Part shown: positions 33,945-42,920 of the stretch, one piece after another
Layout of the letters: every line of letters starts with the position of its first letter
How positions within the stretch are numbered: position 1 is the first letter of the stretch
NCBI GenBank assembly: GCA_018335035.1
Contig: JAGXKT010000011.1
Span: forward strand, 18,186 to 82,185
Length of the DNA: 64,000 bases
DNA from: Phycisphaerae bacterium
GTDB taxonomy: Bacteria > Planctomycetota > Phycisphaerae > SM23-33
Direction: 5' to 3'
Notes under the pieces: generated by a model
Seen by the model: the letters and a program-made list of their open reading frames with translations, nothing else
What the model was told of the DNA's origin: nothing
The model's database searches: none
Position numbers and translations under genes: made by a program

Positions 33945-34367
33945 TTATCCTGTACCCATGCGCTGGACAGATTCCGGGCTCGAATAAGGTGGAACCGTCC
34001 GCAGGGGTAATGTTGCCGCTGCTGTTGCGGAGGAAGCCCGAAGGGCGACCGGAGCAACAGCAGCGCTCGCGGCGGCGGAACGCCCGCCGGCGCGGATCTC
34101 ATGCCGGATGCGATCGAAGGTCACGGTCAGCACGCGTCGTCCCTCGGCATCCGGCTCACCGACGTCGGTGCGCATGTGCATCGCCATCCGGACGTCCTGA
34201 GACTGCCCGTCGGCCGGACCGCCTTCAAACGTCTGGGCCATGTCCGTCTCCAGGACGCCAACATGCCGTCCCGGAGCCGGCATGGGCGACAGTCGGACCT
34301 TCTGGTCACCACAGCCGATGACACAAAGCATGGATGTTGCGCGAATGAAGCATCGCATCGTGTTCAT
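33945..34367 (-). pseudogene. Lipoprotein gene with altered 3' half
   Basis: From ATG 34367, with a strong AAGGAGC ribosome site, the product starts MNTMRCFIRATSMLCVIGCG, with a lipobox-like VIGC. The first 95 residues are ordinary (ADGQSQDVRMAMHMRTDVGE, RRVLTVTFDRIRHEIRAGGR), in a pattern seen in DUF6263-like planctomycete proteins. The last 45 residues are low-complexity Ala/Ser/Val/Pro, unlike the first part, and run into the remnant of the methyltransferase. This suggests a 3' truncation at about 34000-34090. Confidence 0.55.
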
Positions 34368-34533
34368 GCGATAGCTCCTTTGTGGATCGTGTCGCGGCCT
34401 CGCCGGCGGCGTCGATATACTAGCTGCCGCGCCGTGACGACACATGCAAGTGGCAACCGACGACGCAATGCGGCCGAAGAATCCTTGACCGGTCAGCCGA
34501 TAGGACGGTAAGGACGACAAGCAGGAGGTCGCC

Positions 34534-35211
34534 ATGGACGGCAGACGACACGCATGGGTTGGGCTTCTGGCGGCGTTGACCGTCGCGGCCGGGGGATGCC
34601 CCGACACCGGCCGCAGCGGCGAGGGCGTCGCCATGCCACAGTTGGACCTGTCAGCCGGTCCGGCCGCCGGACCCTGGACGGCGCCGCGACCGGCGCCCGC
34701 GCCCGCGCCGACCGGCGGCGACTGGGCGGACGTGCGCGGATCGCGCCGGTGGCGCTACATCGTGGTTCACCACAGCGCGACCGATAGCGGCAACGCGGCA
34801 CAGTTCGACCGCATTCACCGTGCCCCGCCGAACGGGTTCGACGAGCTGGGGTATCACTTCGTGATCGACAACGGCCGGGGCGGGCCCGACGGGCGCGTCG
34901 AGGTCGGCTCGCGCTGGCGCAAGCAGAAGTGGGGCGCCCACACCGGCGGCACGCCGAACAACGCATACAACGAACACGGCATCGGTATCTGCCTGGTGGG
35001 GGACTTCCGCGACGCGATGCCGACGCGCCGCCAGCTTGCCTCGCTGCGGCGGCTGGTTCGCTACCTGACGGAGCGCTACGACATCCCCCCGGACAACGTC
35101 ATCGGACACTGCGACGCGCCCAACGCCGCGACGCTCTGCCCGGGACAGACCTTCCACCGCTACCTCGTCGGCGATTTCCGCGACGATCTGCGGCGCTACG
35201 CCGCGCGGTGA
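34534..35211 (+). CDS. Lipoprotein N-acetylmuramoyl-L-alanine amidase (Amidase_2/PGRP)
   Basis: 225 residues. A lipoprotein signal (LLAALTVAAGGC) and a Pro-rich spacer precede the amidase_2 domain: WRYIVVHHSATDSGNAAQFD (first zinc His), GYHFVIDNGRGGPDG, GAHTGGTPNNAYNEHGIGIC, and VIGHCDAPNAATLCPGQTF with the second His and Cys-type ligand. It should cleave the bond between N-acetylmuramic acid and L-Ala in peptidoglycan. A ribosome site AGGAGG precedes the ATG. It may have its own terminator hairpin directly after the stop. Confidence 0.9.
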   Translation: MDGRRHAWVGLLAALTVAAGGCPDTGRSGEGVAMPQLDLSAGPAAGPWTAPRPAPAPAPTGGDWADVRGSRRWRYIVVHHSATDSGNAAQFDRIHRAPPNGFDELGYHFVIDNGRGGPDGRVEVGSRWRKQKWGAHTGGTPNNAYNEHGIGICLVGDFRDAMPTRRQLASLRRLVRYLTERYDIPPDNVIGHCDAPNAATLCPGQTFHRYLVGDFRDDLRRYAAR

Positions 35212-35212
35212 A

Positions 35213-35304
35213 CGGGTAGTCGCAGGGCCGGGCCGTACGGGCCGGCGAAAGGCAGCGCGTGATCTTTCGCCGGCAGCAGAGCGGCCGGCCCTACTCGCTA
35301 CCCG
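35213..35304. terminator. Long double hairpin after the amidase gene
   Basis: The inner stem is perfect: gccggcgaaag (35241-35251) with ctttcgccggc (35264-35274). Outer arms 35213-35234 (cgggtagtcgcagggccg...) and 35283-35304 (ggccggccctactcgctacc...) are also complementary. It starts 2 bases after the amidase stop. With no T-tract it may be a transcript-stabilising or bidirectional terminator element, or a REP-like palindromic unit. Confidence 0.6.
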
Positions 35305-35317
35305 CTGAGGCGCGGGG

Positions 35318-35587
35318 TCACTCGGCGCCGTCGGCTTGGGCGGCTTCATCGCCCGTCGGGGTGATGCGGCAGCGGACCATCAGCCCCACGGACGGGTCGC
35401 CGTCGGCCTCGCCAAGACGCGCCGCCAGCAGCCCGTACTGCTTGACGGCAAAGGGTAACGCCGGCAGGACCGATGGCGCCTGCTGACCAACGCCCAGCCC
35501 GACGAAATTACGCACAAAAGTTGACACGATCCCGGTGATGTCGGCCCGTTGCTCGCACGGTAACTCGGAGTATAATGGAGGTGGCAC
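35318..35587 (-). pseudogene. Possible 3' remnant of a protein gene
   Basis: An 89-codon frame reads STFVRNFVGLGVGQQAPSVL, ALPFAVKQYGLLAARLGEAD and MVRCRITPTGDE, with good third-position GC bias and a hydrophobic-helix character. Its GTG start lies over the promoter of the opposite gene and there is no ribosome site. It could be the C-terminal part of a gene whose start was lost, or a chance frame. Low confidence. Confidence 0.3.
35549..35576 (+). promoter_or_regulatory. Promoter of the DUF2617 gene
   Basis: A consensus TATAAT (35571-35576) lies 16 bases after TTGCTC (35549-35554) and 59 bases before the chosen ATG. The -10 is the best consensus match in the window. Confidence 0.6.
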
Positions 35588-35634
35588 GCGAGGGCGACCG
35601 CCGAGCGGAGGGCCCGACCTGCCGGAGAGGCGCC

Positions 35635-36216
35635 ATGGCGATCGGCCAGAAACAAACCGTCGGTTCGTTGCGGTTTCTGCTCTACGAGCGGGCGCTGCAC
35701 CCGGAGTTGTTCCGGATCGACCACGACTGTCACGTCGTTCGCCCGGCCTACGAGGCGCAGGTGTGGGTGACGGGCTGTACGCACGTCATCGGCTTTTTCC
35801 GGACGGGCGACGGCCTCGGCGACGGGTCGCGTCCGCAAGCGCCGGCCGCGGCGCTGGTTCAGGTCATCGCCGGTGCGGACGCCACGCTGCCCCAGCGAGG
35901 GCTGCTGCTGGAGATGCCCTTCCGGGGCGAACAGGATCACGAACGCCGCCGCGCGGACGGCATCAACTACATGATGAACTTCCAACTTGAGCGCCTCAGC
36001 ACCGATGCCTACCTCCAGACGCATCGCGAACTGGCTCGGATGGGCGCGCGCCGCGGGTTATTCGTGCCCTTCCCCCGATGGCGCAGCCGCGAGATGACGC
36101 CGTTCAGCTACATCGACTACGAGGCCAAGCCCGGCGAGTTGCACGTCATGGCGTTCCACGCCTTCCCGGCCGATTCGGCGGTGGTCAAAACGCAGTCCGT
36201 CTTCGAGCTGAGCTGA
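35635..36216 (+). CDS. DUF2617 family protein
   Basis: 193 residues from ATG 35635, chosen for the GGAGAGG site and because DUF2617 proteins start near this point (SLRFLLYERALHPELF). Other family motifs: GLLLEMPFRGEQDHERRRAD, YMMNFQLERLSTDAYLQTHR, and the closing FHAFPADSAVVKTQSVFEL. Function unknown; the family is typical of Planctomycetes and actinobacteria. Not in an operon; it has its own promoter. Confidence 0.85.
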   Translation: MAIGQKQTVGSLRFLLYERALHPELFRIDHDCHVVRPAYEAQVWVTGCTHVIGFFRTGDGLGDGSRPQAPAAALVQVIAGADATLPQRGLLLEMPFRGEQDHERRRADGINYMMNFQLERLSTDAYLQTHRELARMGARRGLFVPFPRWRSREMTPFSYIDYEAKPGELHVMAFHAFPADSAVVKTQSVFELS

Positions 36217-36320
36217 GCCCGTAGGGCGCCGCTGACCGCCGGGGACTGCTTACAGACGACGCCCGCGTCCGTTGCGCAGACGCGCCTACACTTGTATGGG
36301 AGGGGGTAGGGAGCACAGCC

Positions 36321-36518
36321 ATGAGCGATGACCGATTTACCAAGGACGCCGACGACGGCGGGCAGGACGCCGAGCATCGCAAGCGACCGCGAAAGCTGCA
36401 CGGTTGGAACGCCTGCCCGTGCGGCAGCGGGTTGCGGTTCGGCCGCTGCTGCGGGCAGACGGGCGACGACACCTGCCGCTACGACGTGACCCCGGACGAG
36501 ACGGCCCGGAAGCGTTAG
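36321..36518 (+). CDS. SEC-C motif mini-protein
   Basis: 65 residues with a charged N-terminus and one SEC-C zinc motif (ACPCGSGLRFGRCCG), the element that ends SecA and occurs in many small proteins. Likely binds zinc and a protein or RNA partner. The GGGGGTAGGGAG tract supplies a ribosome site. It is convergent with the oxidoreductase gene downstream. Confidence 0.75.
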   Translation: MSDDRFTKDADDGGQDAEHRKRPRKLHGWNACPCGSGLRFGRCCGQTGDDTCRYDVTPDETARKR

Positions 36519-36557
36519 CGCCGGTTGCGCTGCCCGGGGGCCCCGCCCCCGCGCCGC

Positions 36558-38138
36558 TCAGCCGGACAGAGCGGCGACGGCCTGCTGGAGGTCTTCCACG
36601 CGCGGCGCCTCGCCCGCACGGAGCCGCTCGGCGATCAGGCACATCGCCTGGTCCTGCCCGCAGCCGGCCGCGGCGCGGACGCGCCCGTCGGCGACGTAGT
36701 ACGCCACGAAGTCCTGCTGCTCGGGACCCGGTGCGGCGGGGTCGAAGACGATCTCGTCCCACCGACCGGCGTGACCGACGTACTGCGTGATGACCATGTA
36801 CTGATTCGTCCAGAAGAACGGCACGTCGTCATAGGTCGCCTCCGCGCCGGTCATGTTCGCCGCCGCCAGCCGCCCCAACTGCTGCGCCATGCGCCAATGC
36901 TCGATCCGCATGGCGCCGGCGCCGCGCCAGTCGGGCAGGCGGGCGATGTCGCCGGCGGCGTAGACGCCGTCGCCCGCACGGAGCTGCGCACCGACCGCCA
37001 CGGCGCCGTCGTCGGCCGTAGCGATGTCCGTCAGGTAGTCCGTCACCGGCGTGACGCCGACGCCCACCACGGCCACGTTCGCCTCGATGCGCTCGCCGTC
37101 ATCCAGCACGACCGCGTCGAGAACGTCGTTGCCCTCAAACCGCTCCACGGTCCGCCCGAGGCGGAATGCGACACCCTTGTCCTCGTGGACCTTCTGGTAC
37201 ATCCGTCCGATGCGTTCGCCGAAGACCCGTTCGAACGGCACGTCCTCCGGGGCGACGACCGTGACCGCCACGCCGCGGCCGATCAGTGCCGCCGCGGCTT
37301 CCATTGCGATGAAGCCCGCCCCGACGACCACGGCGCCGTCGGCGTCGCCGGCCAGTCCACGAAGCCGCTCGCAGTCGTCCAGTGTTCGCAGCGTCGTCAC
37401 GCCGGACAGGGCCTCGCCGTCGACGCCGAGCGTCCGCGCGCGCGAGCCCGTCGCCAGCAGCAGCGCGTCATAGCCCAGGTCGTCTCCGTCGGCGCAGACA
37501 ACGCGTTTGTCCGCGGCGACGACCTCGGCGACGGGCGTGTTGATGCGGATATCGATGCCGTGTTGCGCGTAAAACGCCTCGGAGCGGATGTACGGCCGCT
37601 TGGCGTCCGGCTTGGCGAGGTAGCGTTTGCTCAGTTCCGTGCGGTCGTAGGGGAAGTGCTTGTCGCGCGTCACGACCGTCACGGCGCCCTTGAAGCCGCA
37701 TTGGCGCAGCGACTCGGCGGCGGTCAGCCCGGCCGCACCGGCCCCGAGAATCACGAACCGCCGCCCGTCGGCGTCCGGGTCGTGCGAGACCATCTCCGGC
37801 GCGCACGACTCGGGCATTACGTCCGGGACCGAAACGACCACGTCATCGCCATCGACGCGCAGTTCGTAATGCGACAGCACGTCCATCGCCGGCGGCTGAC
37901 GCAGGGCGCCGGTCTCAGTGTCGAATACCGCCTGGTGCCACGGGCAACGGATGTGCCCCTCGTCGCACCGTCCCTCGGCCAGCGGCGCGCCGTGATGCGG
38001 ACACGTCGGCCAGTATGCGTAGAAGCGGCTCTTGTGCCGCACGAGCAGCACGGCGACGTCGTCGACCTGAATCTCTTTCATCTCGCCGTCGACGAGATCG
38101 TTGACCTTGGCAACAATGTGTTCGGTATTCATAAGCAT
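36558..38138 (-). CDS. Rieske 2Fe-2S and FAD-dependent AIF-type oxidoreductase
   Basis: 526 residues. N-terminal Rieske domain: CPHHGAPLAEGRCDEGHIRC and PWHQAVFD give the CxH...CxxH ligand pattern. The flavoprotein disulfide-reductase fold follows with FVILGAGAAGLTAAESLRQC (FAD), ELSKRYLAK, GAVVVGAGFIAMEAAAALIG (NAD), and VYAAGDIARLPDW (FAD). The C-terminal Ig-like AIF domain is present. This order matches AIFM3/AIFL and NirD-like nitrite reductase relatives; no nitrite reductase gene is near. Electron transfer from NADH to a Rieske cluster is expected. ATG 38132 is an alternative start. Confidence 0.88.
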   Translation of the reverse strand: MLMNTEHIVAKVNDLVDGEMKEIQVDDVAVLLVRHKSRFYAYWPTCPHHGAPLAEGRCDEGHIRCPWHQAVFDTETGALRQPPAMDVLSHYELRVDGDDVVVSVPDVMPESCAPEMVSHDPDADGRRFVILGAGAAGLTAAESLRQCGFKGAVTVVTRDKHFPYDRTELSKRYLAKPDAKRPYIRSEAFYAQHGIDIRINTPVAEVVAADKRVVCADGDDLGYDALLLATGSRARTLGVDGEALSGVTTLRTLDDCERLRGLAGDADGAVVVGAGFIAMEAAAALIGRGVAVTVVAPEDVPFERVFGERIGRMYQKVHEDKGVAFRLGRTVERFEGNDVLDAVVLDDGERIEANVAVVGVGVTPVTDYLTDIATADDGAVAVGAQLRAGDGVYAAGDIARLPDWRGAGAMRIEHWRMAQQLGRLAAANMTGAEATYDDVPFFWTNQYMVITQYVGHAGRWDEIVFDPAAPGPEQQDFVAYYVADGRVRAAAGCGQDQAMCLIAERLRAGEAPRVEDLQQAVAALSG

Positions 38139-38247
38139 TCTCCCGCGGCGCGTTTCGACTGCACGTGCCGATCACGCGCCATTATAGAGGTGTGCCGTCC
38201 CGGTGATCCGTTCCGCGAGCGCCGGGGGGGATGGATGGCCGATGCAT

Positions 38248-38778
38248 CTACGAGGCGGCGCCCTCGGCGTGGAGTTCGAATCGCGCCTCGGGCTCGAAGC
38301 CAAAGAGCTCCGCCACCAGCCGCGCCGGAAAGGCCGCGATCGCCTTGTTGTAGGCGGCGACGGCCTCATTGTATTCCTCGGCCGCGGCGGCAATGCGGTT
38401 GTCGTGGCTGGTTCGCTCGTCGCGCAGGCGGGCGAATTCCTGATTGGCCTGCAGCGCCGGGTAGGTCCGCGCCAGCGCGAAAGCCGCGTCGAGCGCCGCG
38501 ACGAAGGCGCGCTCGGCCTCGATGCGCTCGGCGACACGCCCAGCCGCCCCGGCCGCGTCGCGCGCGGTTCTCAACCGCGCGGGCAGTTCGTCCCGTTCGC
38601 CGACGGTCGCGGCGACGAGGTCCGCGACCATGTCGGTAAGCTGTGCGCGGCGGTCCAGGCGGGCGCGCAGCTCGCCCCAGGCCTGTCGGCAACGATCCCG
38701 GCGGGACGCGAGCATCCCGCGCAACGTGGCGCCGGCGAGCACCACCAGCACGATTATCGCCAACGCGATAGAGTACAT
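38248..38778 (-). CDS. LemA family protein
   Basis: 176 residues. An N-terminal membrane helix (YSIALAIIVLVVLAGATLRG) is followed by a helical bundle with the LemA pattern: RRAQLTDMVADLVAATVG, YPALQANQEFARLRDE and NRIAAAAEEYNEAVAAYNKA, closing FPARLVAELFGFEPEARFEL. The N-out, single-pass orientation is typical; the role in membrane quality control is not settled. Divergent from the glycosyltransferase gene. Confidence 0.88.
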   Translation of the reverse strand: MYSIALAIIVLVVLAGATLRGMLASRRDRCRQAWGELRARLDRRAQLTDMVADLVAATVGERDELPARLRTARDAAGAAGRVAERIEAERAFVAALDAAFALARTYPALQANQEFARLRDERTSHDNRIAAAAEEYNEAVAAYNKAIAAFPARLVAELFGFEPEARFELHAEGAAS

Positions 38779-38926
38779 GTCGGCATCCAGTGCAGCCGGT
38801 CCGCGAGACGGTCGCGACGCCGGGCCGCCGCCGACAAGCTACCGCGTGGGAAAGGGGCTCGCAAGGCCGTACCAATGTGGCTTTGCACTTGCCGCGTGCC
38901 GCGCGGGTCGGTACGGTTCCGACGCA

Positions 38927-40483
38927 ATGACGCCCGCCGACACAATGCCGCGCCTGCCATGGCGCTCCCCGCAGCCGGACGCCCCGGCCGCGCGGAAGCG
39001 CGTCCGCGCGCTCCGCGCGGCATGCTACGTGATCCTGGCCGTGGCGCTGATCGTGCCGGTCATACAGTTCGAGGCGGGCCTGGCCGAGCAACTGGGCGAG
39101 GCCCGCGCCTTCGACGCGCACAAGGCCGCCGGAAAAGTCCCACCGGGCGCCGAGCGCCCGCCGGCCCACAACGGCGCCATCGAACGCTGGCGCAGCGCGT
39201 TCGAGAATTACTGGGCTGGCGACAACATCTACACCACCCCGCCGCCCGACGGACGGGCCGCCGCACGCGAACGCGGCTACACCGGCACCGACCTGCACCC
39301 CAACATGCCGTTTATCGTCATCCTGCTCAGCGCGTTTACCGCGCTGCCGCCGATGGCCGGGACGATCGTGTTCAACGTGCTCAAGATCGTCGTGATCCTC
39401 GCGTCGATTTGGATGGCCGTCGAGGTCGCCAACCACAACGGGCGGCGCATGGGCGACTGGGTCGCCGCGCTCGGCGTCGCCTGGGCGCTGCGGTTCATCA
39501 TCGGCGACGTCCAGCACGCCAACACGAACGTGCTGGTGATGGGCGCGGTCGTCTGGCACCTCTGGCTGTACCGACGCGGGCACGATCTGCTCGCCGGGTT
39601 GCCCCTGGCCGCGGGCATTTGCCTGAAGCTCACCCCCGCACTGTTCGTGCCGTACTGGCTCTACCAGCGCAACTGGAAGCTCGCCGGCGCCACGGCTGTG
39701 GGGTTGGTGTTACTGATGGTCGTCGTGCCGACCGTCGCCACCGGGCCAAGCCGCTTCGTGCGGGATACCGGCACGTGGGTCAACAACCTCATCATCCCCG
39801 GCCTGGTGCGCAACAGTTGGTTCCCCACGCACGTCAACCAGTCCGTCCCCGGCGTCGCGGCCCGCTACTTCCTGGAGGGGCGCGACGGCAACATGAACTG
39901 GGACCCGGACGTCGACCCGAACTACATCAAGACCGATCACGAATGGATCACCGTCGTGGCGCTTCCGGAACAGACCGTTCAGCTCATCGTCCGCGCGGTG
40001 CAGGTGGCGATCGTCGCGCTGATGGCGTGGTCGATCGGCCTGCCGCGACGGGATCGCCTGCTGCCGCGCGACGACGGCCGTCGGGCGCTGCACTACGGGC
40101 TGATCGTCCTGGCGATGATGCTGCTCAATCAACGGACATGGGACCATCACGCCACCGTGCTGTTGATCGCCGGCGTGGCGCTGTGGCACGCGATCGCCTA
40201 CGGCCGCATGGGGCGCGCCGCCCGCGCAACGGCGCTGACCCTGACGCTGCTGGCCGGGATCGCCCTGTGGACCACGGGCAACGACCTGTTCGTGACGCTG
40301 GCCGAGTGGACCGGGCACGGCGAGGATGCCGGCGAGCACTGGGCGGACGTCTACACCGCCTACGGCAACACGTTCTACGTGTTCGTGTTGCTCTTCGCGG
40401 CCACGGTCATCTGCGCCGTGGCGATACGTCGCCGGGATGACCCCTTCGCCGCGACCCGCCAGCCGCTGACGGCCCAGCGATAG
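38927..40483 (+). CDS. GT87-type polyprenol-phosphate mannosyltransferase-like membrane protein
   Basis: 518 residues from ATG 38927. At least nine membrane helices. A GT87 (DUF2029) signature: YTGTDLHPNMPFIVILLSAF, NVLKIVVILASIWMAV, GDVQHANTNVLVMGAVVW and AGICLKLTPALFVPYWL. An extracytoplasmic loop (about residues 300-350) contains WFPTHVNQSVPGVAARYF. Such enzymes transfer sugars from a polyprenyl phosphate on the outer face of the membrane. Acceptor unknown. No signal for operon partners. Confidence 0.82.
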   Translation: MTPADTMPRLPWRSPQPDAPAARKRVRALRAACYVILAVALIVPVIQFEAGLAEQLGEARAFDAHKAAGKVPPGAERPPAHNGAIERWRSAFENYWAGDNIYTTPPPDGRAAARERGYTGTDLHPNMPFIVILLSAFTALPPMAGTIVFNVLKIVVILASIWMAVEVANHNGRRMGDWVAALGVAWALRFIIGDVQHANTNVLVMGAVVWHLWLYRRGHDLLAGLPLAAGICLKLTPALFVPYWLYQRNWKLAGATAVGLVLLMVVVPTVATGPSRFVRDTGTWVNNLIIPGLVRNSWFPTHVNQSVPGVAARYFLEGRDGNMNWDPDVDPNYIKTDHEWITVVALPEQTVQLIVRAVQVAIVALMAWSIGLPRRDRLLPRDDGRRALHYGLIVLAMMLLNQRTWDHHATVLLIAGVALWHAIAYGRMGRAARATALTLTLLAGIALWTTGNDLFVTLAEWTGHGEDAGEHWADVYTAYGNTFYVFVLLFAATVICAVAIRRRDDPFAATRQPLTAQR

Positions 40484-40568
40484 CCGCACAGGCGCCGGCG
40501 AATAATGACCGTCGCCCTCTTTGAACCACGCACGAGCCGTATGCTCGCAAAGGCACACCCCGGGCATA

Positions 40569-41423
40569 CTACCGTGGCGCCGTCCGGCGCCTCAGGTGCT
40601 CTGCGAGCGCCGTGACCGACGCGTGGGCGCGGAGCAGCTGTGGCGGCTGGGCGGCGTCGGCGACAAGGTGGGTGGGAAAGCCGCGTTCCGCGGCCGCGTC
40701 TGCCAGCGCGGCATCCGGCGTGATGACGGTCGGCAGCTCGTCTCTGGCCCGGAGCCGCCACCGCGCGCGCAGCAGTACACGTAGCGGCGGCGCCCCGTCG
40801 GGTCGCAGCACGTGGAGCACGGGCACCGGGCCGGCATGTCGGCGGACGCGACGGCGCAGCGCGTCGTAGGCGGCCGTTGCGCCCGTCCAGAACAGCGCCG
40901 CGTCGTGACGGCGGGTGTGGATCGCCGCCAGCAGCGCTAGCAGCGGCTCCCACCGCTGCGTCTCGGCGTCGTCGGCATCCGGGACGAGGCGCGCGTCGAT
41001 GAGCCAGACGTCGCGCCCGGGCGGTACCGCCCAAAGCAGCGCGTCGGCACGGGCGAATGCGTAACGGCTGTACGGGATGCCGACGAAGTGGAAGCGGCTC
41101 GCGCCGATTGGCGGCGCGATCACGCGTTGCAGCAGATGCCGCTCGCCGGTAGGCACGCGACGCAGCCCCCGGTCGGGCGTCGAGACCAGCGCGGCGGCGT
41201 CCGGCGAGCGCGCGTAGGGCGGTGTGAGTTGCCCCAACACGTGCCCGCGCCCGGGGTAGCGGCACACCGCGTCGGGAACCGTCATCCGGGCGGTCGGGCC
41301 TGCAGCCACGTCGCCGGCCGAGCCCAGCACGAGGGCCCCGACGGCGACGCCCGCGCCGCCGGTGACGCCCAGCAGGGCCCACCGGCACAGAAACCCCACG
41401 ATTTCTCGCGTCTGGTCCCGCAT
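40569..41423 (-). CDS. Hypothetical membrane-anchored protein
   Basis: 284 residues. One N-terminal membrane segment (LLGVTGGAGVAVGALVLGSA) with MRDQTREIVGFLCRW before it. The body has alternating helices and strands (FHFVGIPYSRYAFARADALL, LIDARLVPDADDAETQRWEP, PTVITPDAALADAAAERGFP), compatible with a Rossmann-like domain in the periplasm. No family recognised. It lies 33 bases upstream of the S2P gene's stop on the same strand, so could share its transcript. Confidence 0.65.
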   Translation of the reverse strand: MRDQTREIVGFLCRWALLGVTGGAGVAVGALVLGSAGDVAAGPTARMTVPDAVCRYPGRGHVLGQLTPPYARSPDAAALVSTPDRGLRRVPTGERHLLQRVIAPPIGASRFHFVGIPYSRYAFARADALLWAVPPGRDVWLIDARLVPDADDAETQRWEPLLALLAAIHTRRHDAALFWTGATAAYDALRRRVRRHAGPVPVLHVLRPDGAPPLRVLLRARWRLRARDELPTVITPDAALADAAAERGFPTHLVADAAQPPQLLRAHASVTALAEHLRRRTAPR

Positions 41424-41456
41424 AGCGTGTCTATCGGCGCGCGCGGGCGGCAGCGT

Positions 41457-42644
41457 TTACCCGCACTTGCCGCGGTTTGGCGTCAACGGCGCCACCGGCG
41501 GCGCGTCGGCGGACCGGCCGGCCTCCAGCTCGAACTTCAGCGAGATGAAATCCAGCAGGTCCTTCAGCGCCAACACGCCGGCAAGCTCCCCGTCCTCGAC
41601 CACCACGAGCCGTCCGGCGCGGCCCTGCTGCATCCGTTGGAGGGCCTTCATGGCATCGGCGTCGGCATCGATGGTGTTCTGCTCGTCGCAGTCGGCCGCC
41701 ACGTCGGCGACCGTCCGGTTGGACCATGCGCCGGACGGGATCTGCTGAAGTCCGCGTGTGGTAACCACGCCGACAAGCCGGCCGTCCTCGACCACCGGAA
41801 ACAGCTTGTGGTGATGGGCGTAGACGTAGTTCTCGACGAACGCGTCCAGCGGCACCGACGGGGCGACTGTCACCGGCCGGTCGGTCATGAAGCGGCGTAC
41901 GGGCACGCCCTGAAGCATCTGGCGGATGAGCACCTGCTGGTAGCCCTGGCTGGCGGCGTGGCGGATGAACAACCCGATGAGGATCCACCACAATCCGCCG
42001 ATGAGGTTGTTCATCAGCAGCGAGAAGATACCCAGCCCGAACAGCACGGCTCCGAAGGCGCGGCCGACGCGGGCGGCGGTTGCGGTCGCCGACTGGAGAT
42101 CGCCCTTGCGACCCCAGAGCACCGCCCGCAGAACGCGTCCGCCGTCGAGGGGGAAGCCGGGGATCAGGTTGAATGCCAGCAGGGCGGCGTTGATGAACGC
42201 CAGCCACGTCAGCACGCCGGTGACGGTCTCCGGCCAGCCGACCTGCTGACCGAGCTGCGCGGCGCCGAAGGCCACGCCGGCGACAACCGCACTGGCCGCC
42301 GGCCCGGCGATCGCCATGCGGAACTCCGCCTTCGCGCTGGGCGGCTCGTCGTTCATCTCGGCCACGCCGCCGAATATGAACAGCGTAATGCCCTTGATCG
42401 GCAGCCCGTGTCGCCGCGCGATCAGCGAATGGCACAACTCGTGGATGACGATAGACGCGAACAACCCGAACGCCGCGGCCAGGCCCATGCCCAGATGCAC
42501 CGACCAATGCAGGCCGGGATGCTGCTGCGGGAACCACAGTCCGGCCAGCGACCAGACCACCAGTCCCAGGATCACCAGCCAACTCAGGTCGATCCGCACG
42601 GAAAAGCCGAACAGCTTGAACAGCGTGATGCTCTTGCCAAACAT
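41457..42644 (-). CDS. Site-2 protease (M50) with two CBS domains
   Basis: 395 residues. Zinc site HELCH (in SIVIHELCHSLIARRHGLPI) in a membrane helix and the second motif NLIPGFPLDGGRVLRAVLW, giving the third ligand Asp. Six or so membrane helices are followed by a CBS pair (QMLQGVPVRRFMTDRPVTVA, VVEDGRLVGVVTTRGLQQIP, VVVEDGELAGVLALKDLLDF). This matches S2P-like proteases of the SpoIVFB/Rip class, where CBS domains sense nucleotides such as ATP or AMP. Substrate unknown. The two catalytic motifs are intact. Confidence 0.93.
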   Translation of the reverse strand: MFGKSITLFKLFGFSVRIDLSWLVILGLVVWSLAGLWFPQQHPGLHWSVHLGMGLAAAFGLFASIVIHELCHSLIARRHGLPIKGITLFIFGGVAEMNDEPPSAKAEFRMAIAGPAASAVVAGVAFGAAQLGQQVGWPETVTGVLTWLAFINAALLAFNLIPGFPLDGGRVLRAVLWGRKGDLQSATATAARVGRAFGAVLFGLGIFSLLMNNLIGGLWWILIGLFIRHAASQGYQQVLIRQMLQGVPVRRFMTDRPVTVAPSVPLDAFVENYVYAHHHKLFPVVEDGRLVGVVTTRGLQQIPSGAWSNRTVADVAADCDEQNTIDADADAMKALQRMQQGRAGRLVVVEDGELAGVLALKDLLDFISLKFELEAGRSADAPPVAPLTPNRGKCG

Positions 42645-42920
42645 CGCCGCCTCCTCAAGAAAACAGTCGTCAGAAGCACATCAAAGCCATTGTATACGTG
42701 TGACTTGCCCAGGCGGCGGGAATTGGATGTGGGGATCGGGGCAGCACCCCCCTAAAATTCTCTTGACGATATCGTTACCCGAACGCGCCTTCCTGTACCA
42801 TTGTTGAAGAGACTGGAAAGATCGGCGGCTTGTTGCTATCTTGACAGGCCCACGGCCTGCCGACCATGCGGGGTTGCAGGGCGACGCGTGTGTGAATGAA
42901 GTTGCTGTAAAGGGCTCCTT

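Larger units (their letters stand above)
35212..35634. other. Non-coding stretch between amidase and DUF2617 genes
   Basis: The 423 bases hold the hairpin at 35213-35304, a minus-strand open frame that may be a gene remnant (35318-35587), and the DUF2617 promoter at 35549-35576. No RNA gene is recognisable. Confidence 0.5.
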
